64,000 bases of DNA from Oikopleura dioica (Eukaryota; Chordata; Appendicularia; Copelata; Oikopleuridae), in NCBI GenBank assembly GCA_907165135.1, contig OU015569.1, forward strand, positions 11,470,501 through 11,534,500, given 5' to 3'. Below the pieces are notes generated by a model, which was not told the DNA's origin, did no database searches, and worked only from the letters and a program-made list of their open reading frames with translations. Below are positions 46,301 through 57,647 of the stretch, piece after piece. The position numbers were made by a program, and so were the translations under genes. Position 1 is the stretch's first letter; each line of letters opens with the position of its first letter.

Positions 46301-49300
46301 ATCCAATGATCTTGTATTTTCCATCGACTTTTGCTGCGCAGCTTACCAGACATCCTTGAGCACTGTTTTTCTTGATGCCTGAAATAAAAGTGTTAATTTT
46401 TTCTTAGAAAGGGTAAAAATTTACTTTGAAACGGTGAAAATTTACTTAGAAAGGGTGAAAATTTACTTAGAAAGGGTGAAAATTTACTTGGGCAGGGTGA
46501 AAATTTACTTAGAAAGGGTGAAAATTTACTTGGGCAGGGTGAAAATTTTCTTGGAAAGGGTGAAAATTTACTTAGAAAAGGTGAATTTTTACATAGAAAA
46601 ATTATTTTTTTGTGTAATCAGTTACCTGAATCATTGTATGTGCCATCTACAGCGACAGATACTGTCTTCTCACTGGCATTTTTTCTTTCCGAAATGAGCA
46701 AATTACGCGCGTTGAGCATTGACTGATTTGCAAGATCCATGATGATTTTGTCGACTTTGTCTTGATACTTGTCGGCAGTAGAGGCTCCCTTGACAAAATC
46801 AGGCAACCGTTTGTGTCCACCAATCGTTTCTCCACTCATCCCTATGCCTGCAAGTTGTCTTTGTGTCTGGGTATCTGTAATTCCAGCCATGGTTTTTGCT
46901 GCTTGAAAGAGAAGATTGAAGGTTTCATCGACGAGCCAGCATCCAAGAGAATGTTTGCAGAAAGAGCAGGACACAGTCGCGTAGAAATTGAGAAGAACAT
47001 TGGTTGACAAGCCGAACCTCAATGTATGAGTCTTCTTACATTTCGGACAAGCCGTTTGGTTGAAGAGAAAGTCGAGGTTGAGGTTATCAGCGAAAAAACA
47101 GTTCTTGGTCTTTCAACCTTGATTTTCTTCGATTCATTTTTTGCCATTACTTTGGCGCTTTGTTGCACCCATGGTGCAATTTTCCAAAAATAAGGCTTAT
47201 ATGCAATTTGTGTTTGCATTCTAGCGTCAGAGAGCTCCTATCAGATGAAGAAAACCTAACAAGCATTGGTCTCTTTCATTAGTTCGGCTGATTTTTGTCT
47301 CCTCTGGTATCACCCGCGGAGCGCACGCGCCAATCCCGCTGAGCGCTACAGGTGACCCACATTAATCCCTCGTTAATCAGATAAGTAAACGCTTCCAGGA
47401 AATCTCAATAAGTAGGCCTTGTCAAAGAAAGCCTGGGCTTTTCAATGGTGGTAGTCTCGAAGTGTCAATCCGAAGATTTCGAGTACTTATGTACACTTGA
47501 AAGCGGGCGCCCAAGATTCAGCAATAACTCGGGGTGGAAAAAAGATAAGAGAATTTTAAAAAGTCTATGAGAAAGAGAATGAAAAGTTTAGTTGGTGTGT
47601 AAAATTTCATTAAAATCGAATGAAAAAATCCCGACGAAAAGTAGCAGGGAAAAAGAGCGAGGAACGCGCGCGAGGCTCGGTCGGCGGGGTCCCTTAAACC
47701 GAGTAAGATCAATCCAATTACTGATAACCCCACCATTACACCGTACATCCCTGTACAGCTCTTGTCGTTGCATCTGTACGCAAACAAGCCGAGTTTTTTC
47801 CTGTAGCTCGACACGTACACCAGATAGATCTTGCCGTCATCCACGAGATGCAAAAAGTGTCGCTTGTTTTTACCCGCTGATAAAAGAACAGCTCGAACTA
47901 TGGGTTCGGTTTCAGTAGAAGTAGCGGGCTGAGGGTAATGTAAATAAGGGTAATAGTGACGAAACGGTGATGGTATTTGAAGGGGCGTTTCTTCGAAAAG
48001 TTGCTGTAAAAAACTTGATGGTTCGCTTTGAAAATTGAGGTTGTAGTCAATATATTCAGCAGTACACGACAGCAGTGTACTACACGTTTCATTAGGATCA
48101 GCTTGTTCGTTTAGTAGCGATTGTAGCCATTGAATAGTTTCATACGACTCAGGCGACAGTATTTGATCCAGAGCGTTGAGTGCTGCAATGTTCCTGCTAC
48201 CTAAAAAGCTCATTCAAAGCGGATTCAGATCAGTTTTCGGTAGAACTTTGTGACTTTTGTTAAATAGTACCTTGAAAATCATCCCCTTGCTCCATTTTCT
48301 CTTTTATTTCACAGCCTTTAGTAAATGAAGTTCCTAAGACAGAAATCTAGAGCATTATTTTTGTATGTAATCAACTCTAGAAAGACAAAACTAATCACCT
48401 GTTTCAGAATACCAACTTGCACGAGCAGAAGATGCAAGGAAGAGAGCAGAAGCTCGCGAGCAAGAAAAGGTCGAGCGACAAAAGCGCCTTGAAAAAGTGA
48501 TCATCGAGCGAAAGCAAAAAGAACTGGCGGACAAGGCGAAATACAACTGGATTGATTCGGACGAAGAAGACTACGAAAAGAAGAAAGCGGAGAGAAGGCA
48601 AAAGAAAAAGTCGAGAAAAGACCAGGATAAGGCGGCGCCTGAGACGGAGGTGAAACAAGAACGACCGGATTCGGACATGGAAATAGACGATGTTGTCAAG
48701 CAGGAGCGAGAAGAAGCCTCGCCCAGAAGACGATCACCCAGTCCAAAGGGTCGAAGATCGAAGAGTCCGAGAAGAGGACGCCCCTCGCCAAGCCCAAAGA
48801 GACGAAGAGAGTCTCGCAGTCCAAGAAGACGAAGATCTCGAAGTCCCCCTCGCAAAAGGCGATCGCCCTCTGCAAGTCCAAGGAGAAGACGATCTCGTTC
48901 AAAGGTAAATACTCTCCTTTTTTTAACGAAAATAACGTAGTTCTTCTTACAGACTCCTAAGAAAAGCCGTGACGACGAGCTGGTGGCTCCCGAAATTGCC
49001 GAAAACATCAAGAAATCCGTACTAAAGCTGATTCCCAAAAGTGAGAAACGATCATCGCCCGACCGTCGCCGTCGAGAACGAAGCCGCTCGAAGTCGCGAA
49101 GCCGCAGCAGAAGCAGCGATCGACGAAGACGGAGGAGAAGCCGCTCCCGCTCGCGTAGCCGCTCTGGAGATCGACGCCGACGACGAAATCGACGAAGCCG
49201 ATCTTCTTCGTCGAGCTCGTCTTCTCGGTCGAGATCCAGATCTAAATCAAGAGATAGACGCAGAAACAGACGCTCAAGAACTCGCTCTCGATCAAAGGTA

Positions 49301-49470
49301 CTTTTTACAAGCACTTCTCACCAAATAACCTCGATTTTTAGAGACGCGGTAGACGATCCTACTCTCGATCTTCAAGCTCCTCATCGTCAGCGTCGTCGAG
49401 AAGTTCTCGATCTCGATCACGTGGCCGAGACAACCGGGGTCGCTTCAAACGCGAACGGCGCTCTTCGTAA
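43391..49470 (+). CDS. SRRM2/CWC21-like spliceosome protein
   Basis: Six exons: 43391-43553, 43630-43730, 43775-43961, 48408-48904, 48953-49297 and 49342-49470; about 473 residues in one frame. The start [20 protein letters not shown] is the diagnostic N-terminus of SRRM2/SRm300 and yeast Cwc21, which contacts Prp8/Snu114 near the catalytic centre. Exon 2 matches the cwf21 helix ([19 protein letters not shown]). Exon 3 has [20 protein letters not shown] and AFGIREDY. Exon 4 is a charged coiled coil, then Arg/Ser/Pro-rich repeats to the end, much shorter than in vertebrates. Intron 3 is 4446 nt in a gene whose other introns are 44-76 nt; it contains a MITE, a Kolobok-type transposon and an antisense gene. 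Confidence 0.9.
43980..48213 (-). CDS. FLYWCH-like gene nested antisense in SRRM2 intron
   Basis: Exon 1 48213-47740 starts [19 protein letters not shown]; exon 2 44258-43980 ends CLEIIPQLH. They join in phase 0 to 250 residues. The part from [20 protein letters not shown] through [16 protein letters not shown], with later His residues (HLKIHHFKI), recalls a FLYWCH-type zinc-binding fold; confidence in that name is moderate. Removing the two TTAA transposons leaves an intron of exactly 47 nt with a GTAATG donor and TTTAAG acceptor, the common size here. The acceptor's TTAA is the insertion target. Splicing could still work because TTAAG is rebuilt at the exon border. The gene lies wholly between SRRM2 exons 3 and 4; its stop is 19 nt from exon 3. 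Confidence 0.65.
44264..44640. mobile_element. TTAA-flanked MITE family B
   Basis: Flanked by TTAA (44260-44263 and 44641-44644). Ends GGGGGGGGTCGACGAGAAT and ATTCTCGTCGACCCCCCCC are inverted repeats. Non-coding interior. Its right TTAA is shared with the Kolobok-type transposon that follows. A relative sits at 56034-56694. Confidence 0.85.
45147..47219 (-). CDS. Kolobok/Mutator-like DDE transposase
   Basis: Main exons: about 47110-46620 and 46384-45147. The N-terminal part has [16 protein letters not shown] and [10 protein letters not shown], a CxxC-based zinc-binding region. [10 protein letters not shown] just before the intron carries the first catalytic Asp; [11 protein letters not shown] the second. 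[15 protein letters not shown] and [12 protein letters not shown] resemble the later conserved His/Cys segments of Kolobok-type enzymes. The C-terminus is acidic ([10 protein letters not shown]). A start at 47219 ([17 protein letters not shown]) is in a different frame from the zinc region; the shift falls near a T run at about 47090-47100, so this copy may be inactivated, or a tiny intron is missed. The intron holds a 22-bp tandem repeat. Confidence 0.8.
46415..46590. repeat. 22-bp tandem repeat in transposase intron
   Basis: About seven imperfect units of GAAAATTTACTTAGAAAGGGT, with variants TTGGGCAGGGT, fill most of the intron of the transposase gene. Confidence 0.85.
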
Positions 49471-51875
49471 GTCCTTAATGCATATTTACCCAGGGTCAAT
49501 GATTGGGATCTTTTTCGGTCATCAAAATTATATATCAAATTGCAATTCAACCGCGCCCTCTTGTGGCTATTTGTTTAGGCGTATCTCTGCAGGTGATTTT
49601 TGTCTTATAAACAAGATAATTTGCAAGGGACAAAAATATATTCTAAAATGTAACCCAACCTAGAGTTTAACTCCTAATAGCATTCTCCCGATTCCAACGC
49701 TCTATGCTGCATAGACACCAAAAATGTTGATTTTTTATAAAATGAATTCTAAATACATAGAATCACTTAACCAGCACAGTGGATCCTTATGTCATAAATA
49801 ACGGTTTTGCAATCACAGAGAAGCGTATGCAGTTCCTCTTTTTGTAACCTCTTCCTTTATAAAACCTATTTTAGATCCTGATCTGCAATCCAGAACTGCC
49901 ATCAAATGGAAAAGAAACCATCAACTTAAGGATATAAGCTATGAATTTGAACTTTCGTAGCGCCTAAATGCGACGTAGGATCATTTTCATTTCAAAAGCA
50001 GTCCTACGTTAAATTGCACGTAGAACTCAAATCTGGAGTTTTTGAAAAAAATTTTATGGAAAATTTTCTCTCTAGAGCGATTTCAAATCTTACGCTCTCG
50101 ATTGCTCGAATTTTTTCCATTGAATTGCTAAAACTAAACCGTGTCTTTTATTTTGATGATGTTAAGCTAGAAAATTGACGGGCTTTTATTTCAAAACTCC
50201 CTCAAATTTTCATTCTAGCGTTTTCCTCTTTCTTGCTCGAGTTTTTCTTCTTTTTGTGCTTTTTCGCGTGCAACCAATCAAAGCGCTCGGGGCACCCGCG
50301 CCACTCTCACGGAAAAGAAGAGTTGAGAGAGCGAGCGCCCATCGCGCCGCTTTTTACACTATTCACGCGCTGGGTAAGCCTCATGGAAATGGCTCTAAAA
50401 TCGTTTTCGGTCGGAATTAGGAAAAACTGATCCGTCAATTTTGTAGATAAGGGCTAAGACAAGTTATTCATCGAAAAAACTCGACCGATTTAGTGGAAAA
50501 ATTTCGAGAAATCGAGAGCGTAAGATTTCAAAACGCTCTAAAAGGAAAATTTTCTATAAAATTTTTTTAAAAAATACCAGATTTGAGTTTTACGTCCATT
50601 TTTAGGTAGGATTACTTTTGAAGTGAAAATGATCCTACTTCGCATTTAGGCGCTACGAAAGTTCAAATTCATAGCTTATATCCTTAAATAAGAAAAAATA
50701 TCGACATAAACTTGTTTTTGTAAACATTCACAACCCTCTTTACTTGCTTTTTTCCAAATAAAAAATACCCCTCTGTGCAAAAAACAGCGACCGTCTTTTT
50801 TTATTTCCTATCTATAAAAAAATGCGTTCTTTCTTCGCGGGTTAGGATTTGCGGCATTCTTCTTTTGGGTTGTAATGGACAGAACAAATATTGTTTGGCG
50901 AAACTCATACTGAGAACAAAACAAAAAAAACGGCGCCCTTGTTAGTTGTTAGGCGAATTCTGAAATTGGACTTTTTTCATTCTTGAAGGAGAGAGGTTTT
51001 TTCTGGTAAAGGAGAAAGAAAACCTTTTGATCAAATCACCCAGAGCGCGAAAAGAAAAAGAGCGGGAGACCAAGTTGGCCCCACTCCAGCTTTCCTCGTA
51101 TACCTAAGGGTATATCCGCCAGAGAACTCGGTGAAAGGAGCATTTTTTACACGCGCAAGTTTTTTATCACCTTGTCATTCAGAGAGAGGACTTGAATTTT
51201 CTGACACTTTTTTGTTCTTGATATTCCTCGCGAGAAATCGTAAGGGAGTAGACAGGGAGAATTAAGTTTTTCTTCTATCTTTGTTTATTTAGTTAAGGGT
51301 GTTGCTGTGTTAAATTTAAGAGAAAAGTCCCTATTCTTGTGCTCTACCCAAACGGGCTGCAGCTGTTTATTTTCTGCCAAATTAGTCTCTCATCTGTTTA
51401 TATTCGCTCTTAAAATTATGGTGGAAATATTCAAATTAAGGGAACAGCTATGGCCTTCAATTTTCACGCTCCAAGTCCAGTAGAAAATTTCAACTTCAGA
51501 TAATTGAGAAAATCTCAGTTTTCGTCAAATTTTGAAAGAGTCTGTCTGAGATCTGTCAAATTAAACTGTGGGATTATCACTTTTATTTTATTTTTGTTCG
51601 AAAAAAGAGAATTTTTTTGGATTTCTATTTCTTCCTTGATTTCCAAAATCTTAGAAGAGTAAATTTAGTAAGTAGCGGCTTTTGAGTTTGAGGTGTATCT
51701 TACGAGCGTGATGACAAGGGCAGAATCGTAATTGCTCGCGTTTCCGCGTTTCTGAGATTGCCAATCATAAAGATTCATTAAATCTAAACCTGAGCATTTT
51801 TTTAACGATCAAAGACATTCATCGTGCATTATTATGGAAGAATACACCTAGAGCAAACACTAGAAAGAAACAATC
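49471..51875. other. Intergenic interval with TTAA element
   Basis: No supported gene. Apart from the element at 49930-50683 it is AT-rich. Around 51100-51330 are CTAAGGGTATATCC and TTAAGGGTGTTGCTGTGTTAAATTT, the second similar to 58431-58455. Confidence 0.45.
49930..50683. mobile_element. TTAA-flanked MITE family D
   Basis: TTAA at 49926-49929 and 50684-50687. Ends GGATATAAGCTATGAATTTG and its complement CAAATTCATAGCTTATATCC are inverted repeats of about 190 bp, reaching to the CGAGAGCGTAAGATTT segments. The interior around 50260-50330 is GC-rich with CAACCAATCA but has no transposase. Confidence 0.85.
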
Positions 51876-54474
51876 ATGTCTCGCACTTTCATTCTTCCGA
51901 TCAAAAACAAGGTACAAATTTTCAATAAGTTCTTTTCATGGGTTCAGCAACCTGTGTTCAAAACCTGAGTCAGGGTCTGAAAGATGTTAAACTAAAAGCC
52001 GCAAAGCGGCTTCGCCAAAATAAAATCTATTTCTTTTTTAACTCTGCTGAAGATCTTTCAGGCCTGACTCAGGTTTTGGACAAAGGTTGCAGAACCCAGT
52101 TCTTTCCTCAATTAATTCTCTCGAAACAGTATTTTCATCGCCCAAAATCACATGTTCAAATCACTGGCAAAAGAAGACTGCGAGTCTTGAATACATTCAA
52201 TCATTTTCTGTCTAAAATTATTGTGTCCCTCCTTATCTATCAAATGCGTTTACGACAGGATGATCCGATTCAAAAATTTATTTATTTTTTGACGAGCTCC
52301 AGTCTCAAGAGCAAAAGGCATCAAGAGGATATTAAGTTCAAGACTATTTCTTTTTCAATTCTTCTGTTTACTTTGCTGAACTTGGTTTTTGAGCGACTGA
52401 GAGCTACAGTAGTTCAAAATTGACACTTCAATCTCAAAAGAAAAAAGAGACGAGAAAAGGGTTCTGAAACTGGGCTCGGGAACCTGTGTACGAAACCTGA
52501 GTAAGGCTCTGAAAAGCGAAGAATACGCGGCTCTTCATTTTTACTCATGAAAGTCAGCCCTGACTCAGGTTCTGTACACAGGTTGCCTAGCCCAATTTTT
52601 CAGAATACTAAATTTGATTGATTGGAAAATTAGTTCTGACAGCTCTAAGGCTCTAGAATGAATGCAAGTCTAGCCAACCGGAACACTTGAGTCTTTTCGA
52701 ATTTTCAGAAAATTTCTTGTCTTTTTTCGGCAAAAAGAGAAAGGTCTGGAAAACAGAAGTCACAGGTGTTTTTCACTTGTTTTCAAAGAGAGAACTGTTT
52801 TCGTCTTTTTTATTTTGGTGATCCGCAGCTTTGCGGTGAATCTGGATTAACTGTGTATTGATACGTCTGTAAAACTCCAATCTGAGTAACTTCACAAACA
52901 GACAAAAAGAAACGCGCTTTTTTCCACACTTACCTTTTTCGTGAGCAAGAAAGTCAAGTTTTTGTTTTTTCAGAAATCGCGCTCGTCAAATGAGAAAATG
53001 ACGGATCCACTGAAGTATTTGAATCGGGGACCGGAGTACCTCAGAAACGCCATCGCCCCGCCCAAGACTTCCAGAGTGAAGCGACAACTTTCAGCGGCCG
53101 AGAGGCTCAACATTCAAAAACCGACGAAAAGAGAACAAGCAGAAACTAATCAAGTAAGATTTTTCTTAGAGCGATGATACCTATATTCTCGATTTTTCAT
53201 CTTTTCCTTTATCAGTTCCGATAGAGCGAGAATAAAGAATAAATTTAAGGGGACTCGGCAACGTGAGCGACCCGCAACTGCTCCTGTGAAGAAAAAAGCT
53301 TCAGACCTCGACGTAAGACTGTTAAACTCTATCTTATTTTAACCCCTAAACGACCAAATGGCGAAAATTGAGCGTTATCTTCTGTAGAGGGGCCATCAAT
53401 ACTTCCTATTTACATTCAAAGAAGGCCAGAAAAAGAGACCTTTTATAAATGTTTTTTTTAGTTATGCACTGCCGAAAGCTTGTTCCAAAAGCCGAAGGGA
53501 GTATGCCCGGCTGGTTACGCGGCGCGTCTGCTCAGCCAAAACGCATCTTCTGGGGCTGACTCCTCCCTCAAGCCCTCGCCTAGACGTCCTACAACTGCCC
53601 AGCCTTATTGCATCTCTTCAAAACACAACAGACGTCTACAAGGTAAACCAATTACTTCTATCTCGATCTCCTAAAATGCGTCTTTTTCAAAGAAGGCTCT
53701 CCCGAAAACCGAAAACTGCGGACGCGATCAAACTCCCTCGACAAGTTCTTCGACAGTTTAGGTAAGCGAACCCCCTTTATATTCCCAAATTAACAGGAAA
53801 ATCAAGGAGGAACGCTGATGCCTCAGTCAAATCCACCCTCGATCGTCCCGTCCGGCTCGGTTTCGGATTTGTCTGGACTTTCAATGGCGGCCAGCCAGCT
53901 CATTCGTTCTGCCTCTTCGTCTACTTTAGACGATGACTCTCCCCTCCCCATCAAATCGCCCAAAGAAGGTATTTTTCAGGATATTTATTTCAGAATAAAT
54001 GTGATAAATCGACTCATTAGCGAAAAGAAAAGCATTATAGAAGTCATTTCATTTTTTCAGTTTTCTCTTTTTCACTCAATATGCATCTCGTTCCATAGAA
54101 ATGAGCTGTTGAAGTTACCCCATATTTGAATAGCAAATTTTATCCGACAATAAAATGAGTCTCTCAAAAGATCGAGCAACTAAACAAACCCTCATTTTTT
54201 AGCGCTTAGTGTACCTTTCGTTGAGAATATCTTCGGTCCCTAGGGCCTTCTTTAGAAGTTCCTACTCCAAACTCGGCCAATCAAAAACTGGATAGAAAAT
54301 TTCGTTATCGTAAGGGGCCATTGTAAGCCCCGTTTTTCAGCTATTAATTTTATAGATTTTCAACATACTAATACATTCAATTCAGTGTCTGTAGTGGACA
54401 AACGAATCCGAGTGATGATGTGGCTTTCCAAGTGCAAACCGGCGCCGGTGTTTTCAACCCCCGTCAAAGGCTGA
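51876..54474 (+). CDS. Eight-exon basic disordered protein
   Basis: Exons 51876-51911, 52974-53153, 53250-53312, 53462-53642, 53693-53761, 53807-53968, 54256-54309 and 54386-54474 sum to 834 nt, 277 residues, with consistent phases throughout. Starts MSRTFILPIKNK. The protein is basic and Ser/Pro-rich (NRGPEYLRNAIAPPKTSRVK, SSKHNRRLQ, SNSLDKFFDSLGG, SGSVSDLSGLSMAASQLIRS). The last exons are more conserved-looking: KFRYLSVVDKRIRVMMW. No domain recognised; the composition suits a cytoskeletal or phospho-regulated adaptor, but that is only a guess. The 1062-nt intron 1 carries two family A MITEs. Confidence 0.7.
51937..52113. mobile_element. MITE family A copy in intron
   Basis: GGGTTCAGCAACCTGTGTTC and the right end GGTTGCAGAACCC are inverted repeats, with CCTGAGTCAGGGTC and GCCTGACTCAGG inner arms and a GCCGCAAAGCGGC hairpin. 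Confidence 0.8.
52471..52594. mobile_element. MITE family A copy in intron
   Basis: GGGCTCGGGAACCTGTGTAC and GTACACAGGTTGCCTAGCCC at the ends; 124 bp in all, second copy in the same intron. Confidence 0.85.
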
Positions 54475-55104
54475 TTTCTGAAAAGCGTCTCCCTTTTAAT
54501 TCTCTTTTTCCTATTCAACATTCATCTGTTTTTATCATCTCGACCAAAAGACAATTCAGACAATTCTTCTCTTTTTTCCTTTATACACACATTTCGTTTT
54601 CAGTCTACTTTTTACTCTTCGCTGCATTGAAATTTGAAATTTTCGCATTTTAAAACTCATTCATCAATTAAACAAAACAAAAACTATCGACTTGGAAAAT
54701 AAACTATTTTTGCAACTCAGACCCCTTTTTCATGCCTTTATCAATATTATTATAACCATCAGAATTTTCAATTCTTTTCGAAAAACATGATTCTGCGACG
54801 TTTTTAATAGGACAAAGAACTTGTTTCTTTAAAAATCATCCTTCTCGCATGCAGTAAGGATCAGTTGATCCTTTATTGGCAAGTCCTTTTCAATTTCTAC
54901 CTCAACAGACGAGAGATTCAACGAGAGATTCTATTTTCCACAGAAGATTTGATCGATCACAGCGCCATTTTCTATCTTGCCGATTACATTAATTTTTGAT
55001 GAGCTCGAATGCCCTCCTTTCAATTCAACTACAGTCGCGCGTCAGTTTCTATTTTCGTAAATTTTCAACACCCAAATTTTTAGCGAAAAAAGGGGCACCA
55101 TTCT

Positions 55105-55216
55105 GGGCTCGGCAACCTGTGTAGAGACCTGACTCAGGGTCCTGAAATATCTCTAATAGAAGTGCTTACGCGCTTTTTCACGACCCTGACTCAGGTCTTC
55201 TTGTCAGGTTGCTGGG
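55105..55216. mobile_element. MITE family A copy
   Basis: GGGCTCGGCAACCTGTGTAG and the right end TTGTCAGGTTGCTGGGTC, with GACTCAGGGTC and GACCCTGACTCAGG arms. Confidence 0.85.
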
Positions 55217-55928
55217 TCAGCCTGCACGCCAGGTACTGTAATTCTTTTTGTTTCCGACCTATCAATGTTCTATTTTGATTGATTTCCAAAACTGTATTTA
55301 ACGATTATTCCGATCTGTTTCCGAATTTCGATTCTAGCGTTTCCTTTTTCTCCGAATCCATGACCTTTTCAAAAAAGACCTGTGTTTTAATCTCAAAAAA
55401 CATAAATAAATTATTTTTTCTTTCTGTAACTCGATCTTCCTCATTTTCACTCATAAGTTTAAATTACATTATGTGCAGTACAAAAAATAAAAAGCTATTC
55501 AAAAGTTTAAAAATTCGCGAAAAAGAAAGTTTCTTCAAAAACAAACGTTCAAACTAATTTTTAAAGATTCTCTTCCATGATTTCATTCTCTTCCAACAAA
55601 AAAACACTTTCAGAAAAAATGATTCAAGCAAAAGGAAATGAACTTTTATATTTTAGAAAAAGCTATTTATAATGTCACTTTTGTGGAAAAGATTGCCTAT
55701 CGCAGTAAAAAGTATGACTATTGGTTGTACAGTTATGGGCGGTTTTGTTGCTATAGGAAGGGTTTTAAATATATATATATAAGAAAAAATAAGTCTGCTA
55801 AAAAATATGCTTCAACAAATTGATTCCGCACGCATACTATTTTTTGGCCAATCAGGTCGCAAGGAAACGTACGTTATAATGAACCGCTTCTGTAGAAAAT
55901 CATAAATTTCCAATTTGTGCATTATTTG

Positions 55929-56022
55929 GGCCTGGCAACCTGCGTGTCAGGGTTCTAAAAGAGAGGTTGTTTATTGAACCTATTTCAGAACCCTGACTCA
56001 GGTTTACTGCACAGGTCAAGCT
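55929..56022. mobile_element. MITE family A copy, 94 bp
   Basis: GGGCCTGGCAACCTGCGTGT at the left and CAGGTTTACTGCACAGGTC at the right, a reduced copy with little interior. Confidence 0.75.
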
Positions 56023-56033
56023 CAGATACTTAA

Positions 56034-56694
56034 GGGGGAGGTCGACGAGAATCGGGATTTCCGTGACCAAAAATGCGGAGAAACCCGATTAGATAGGAAA
56101 ATTCTGACTTTTCGGATTGAAAGAAAAGGGTTTGAAAAATTAACCGGCGAAAAGCAGAAAAAAAATTTTTTGAAAAATTTTTCAAAAATTAGGGTTGAAG
56201 TGGGGGTGTCTCGTGACCAAAAAATCTCGAAAACCGAGTTTTTTTTTCTTCATCAAATAAAATTTATAAATAGTTTAGACCCTTTAAAATTAACCGGCGA
56301 TCAAAAAATTAAGAGTTACTTTCATAAAAATTTTTTTTTATTGATTACAAATATTCGATTCTCGTCAAAATCGACATTTTTGCCCATTTTTTCATGGAAA
56401 TTTCTGCAAAAATCACAAAGACTCGGATTTTTTTTTCAAAATAATTAGTCAGAAATCATTTTAAAACAATGCCTAGTGCATGATATTCAGTTTCAGATAG
56501 TTTTTGGACGAAATCACCAACGAATTATTTTCAAGAAATTTCAAGTTCGAGACTTAAAATCGAAAATTTTACATTAAGAAGTTCACAAATTGAGAAAAAG
56601 CTAGAGACCAAAAATACTCCTCTTTTATCGAGGAATCCAAAAATATAATCAAAATTTTGAAAAGGCGAAAAAAAAATTCTCGACGACCTCCCCC
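56034..56694. mobile_element. TTAA-flanked MITE family B
   Basis: TTAA at 56030-56033 and 56695-56698. Ends GGGGGAGGTCGACGAGAATC and TTCTCGACGACCTCCCCC are inverted repeats matching the copy at 44264. GAAAAATTAACCGGCG-like words recur inside. Confidence 0.85.
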
Positions 56695-56946
56695 TTAATT
56701 TAGAAAATTAAAATTAATGATTTTCTACAATTTTTCCCACAGTAACAGTACGTTTTCTTACTCCCTGATTGGCCAAAAAGTAGTATGTTTGCGGGGTCAA
56801 TTTGATAGAGCATATTTCCCTCCTGGAAAATGATCTATCTCATAATTTTTCGTAATCTGGCTACATGCCAAAAGTATAAAAAAAGAAGCACCGATCAGTG
56901 GAGTAACTGTACTCTTTCTTTCTCTCCCTGCCATGTGGGAAATTAA

Positions 56947-57381
56947 CTTCTCAATACACGTGGTCGGTAAAACCGACCACGGCGACTTTGGCCCTCAATT
57001 TCTTCGAAGGTGGTAATCCGTTTGACCAAATTTTTGCAATGTGCACTTATATGAACAAACCGAACCACTTTGCGAAGTTTCGTGAAATTTTTCAAGAGGG
57101 ATGGCGCTTTGCACCAGACCTCTTTCGAGCTAATTTTCGAAAAATTGGAGGGTTTTTTCTCCTTGATAATAACATGAGTAAATAGCTGAGTGTTCAGGCT
57201 TTCTAACACTATAGTTTTGAACATATGACCTCGACGGAAATATGAATAAGAGATCAAAATAGTCGGCGCTGTTTTTCACACTCCGAATTTGGCGCGCCGC
57301 GCGGGGCTGAATAATGCTTGGTGGTCGGTTTTCCCGACCCCGTGTTTTGAGCGCTTAGTCGCCCGCCCGTGTATTGAGAAG
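56947..57381. mobile_element. TTAA-flanked MITE family C, 435 bp
   Basis: TTAA at 56943-56946 and 57382-57385. Ends CTTCTCAATACACG and CGTGTATTGAGAAG are inverted repeats. GGTCGGTAAAACCGACC replaces the GGTCCAAT palindromes of the 24.6-kb copy. The GCGCGCCGCGCGGGGC segment is shared in inverse orientation. Confidence 0.85.
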
Positions 57382-57647
57382 TTAACACATTTCGACTGAT
57401 CGAAATACATCGAAATTTATGTTTTCCGAAAATGAAAAGCAGGGAAAGTGAAAGATTAAAACCTCTTTGAGAGAAATATCAAAATTACAAAGATGACATT
57501 GCCGAGGCGGAAAATAGACTGGAAAATCATCAACGAGATCGGGTGAAAATCGGAGAGGCAAAATTAAGAAATGCTCTTGCAGGAACGGATTTTTAGAATT
57601 TTCAAGACCATTTTTACTCTTGTTTTTTCATCCATATCATTCGGGAT

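Larger units (their letters stand above)
44645..47693 (-). mobile_element. Kolobok-type DNA transposon, 3.05 kb
   Basis: TTAA at 44641-44644 and 47694-47697 flank ends that read GGGACCCCGCCGACCGAGCC inward from both sides. The terminal inverted repeats are about 340 bp with roughly 90% identity by eye, including the long segment around TCAAGTGTACATAAGTACTC. One transposase is encoded on the minus strand. TTAA duplication, GGG ends and a Mutator/Kolobok-like DDE protein together point to Kolobok rather than piggyBac. Confidence 0.85.
55819..56803. mobile_element. Element with 90-bp inverted repeats, host to two others
   Basis: CAAATTGATTCCGCACGCAT at the left matches the complement of GCGGGGTCAATTTG at the right. 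The shared segment includes TTTTTGGCCAATCAGG and continues to GTAGAAAATCAT. Between the arms lie a family A MITE (55929-56022) and a TTAA family B MITE (56034-56694), so this is a nested insertion site. Confidence 0.65.

Noticed and set aside
44645-47693. piggyBac assignment for the 3-kb transposon
   Set aside because: TTAA duplication fits, but the long 340-bp inverted repeats and the VAVDGTY/ACDAD transposase pattern fit Kolobok/Mutator-like enzymes better.
48571-49314. Long minus-strand frame rich in Arg, Leu and Asp
   Set aside because: It is the reverse complement of the Arg/Ser codons of the SRRM2-like gene, whose plus-strand exons have splice sites and a diagnostic N-terminus.
55279-56448. 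Several 60-90 codon frames, Lys/Phe/Asn-rich
   Set aside because: They are AT-driven open frames, partly inside MITEs, with no start context, splice support or signature.
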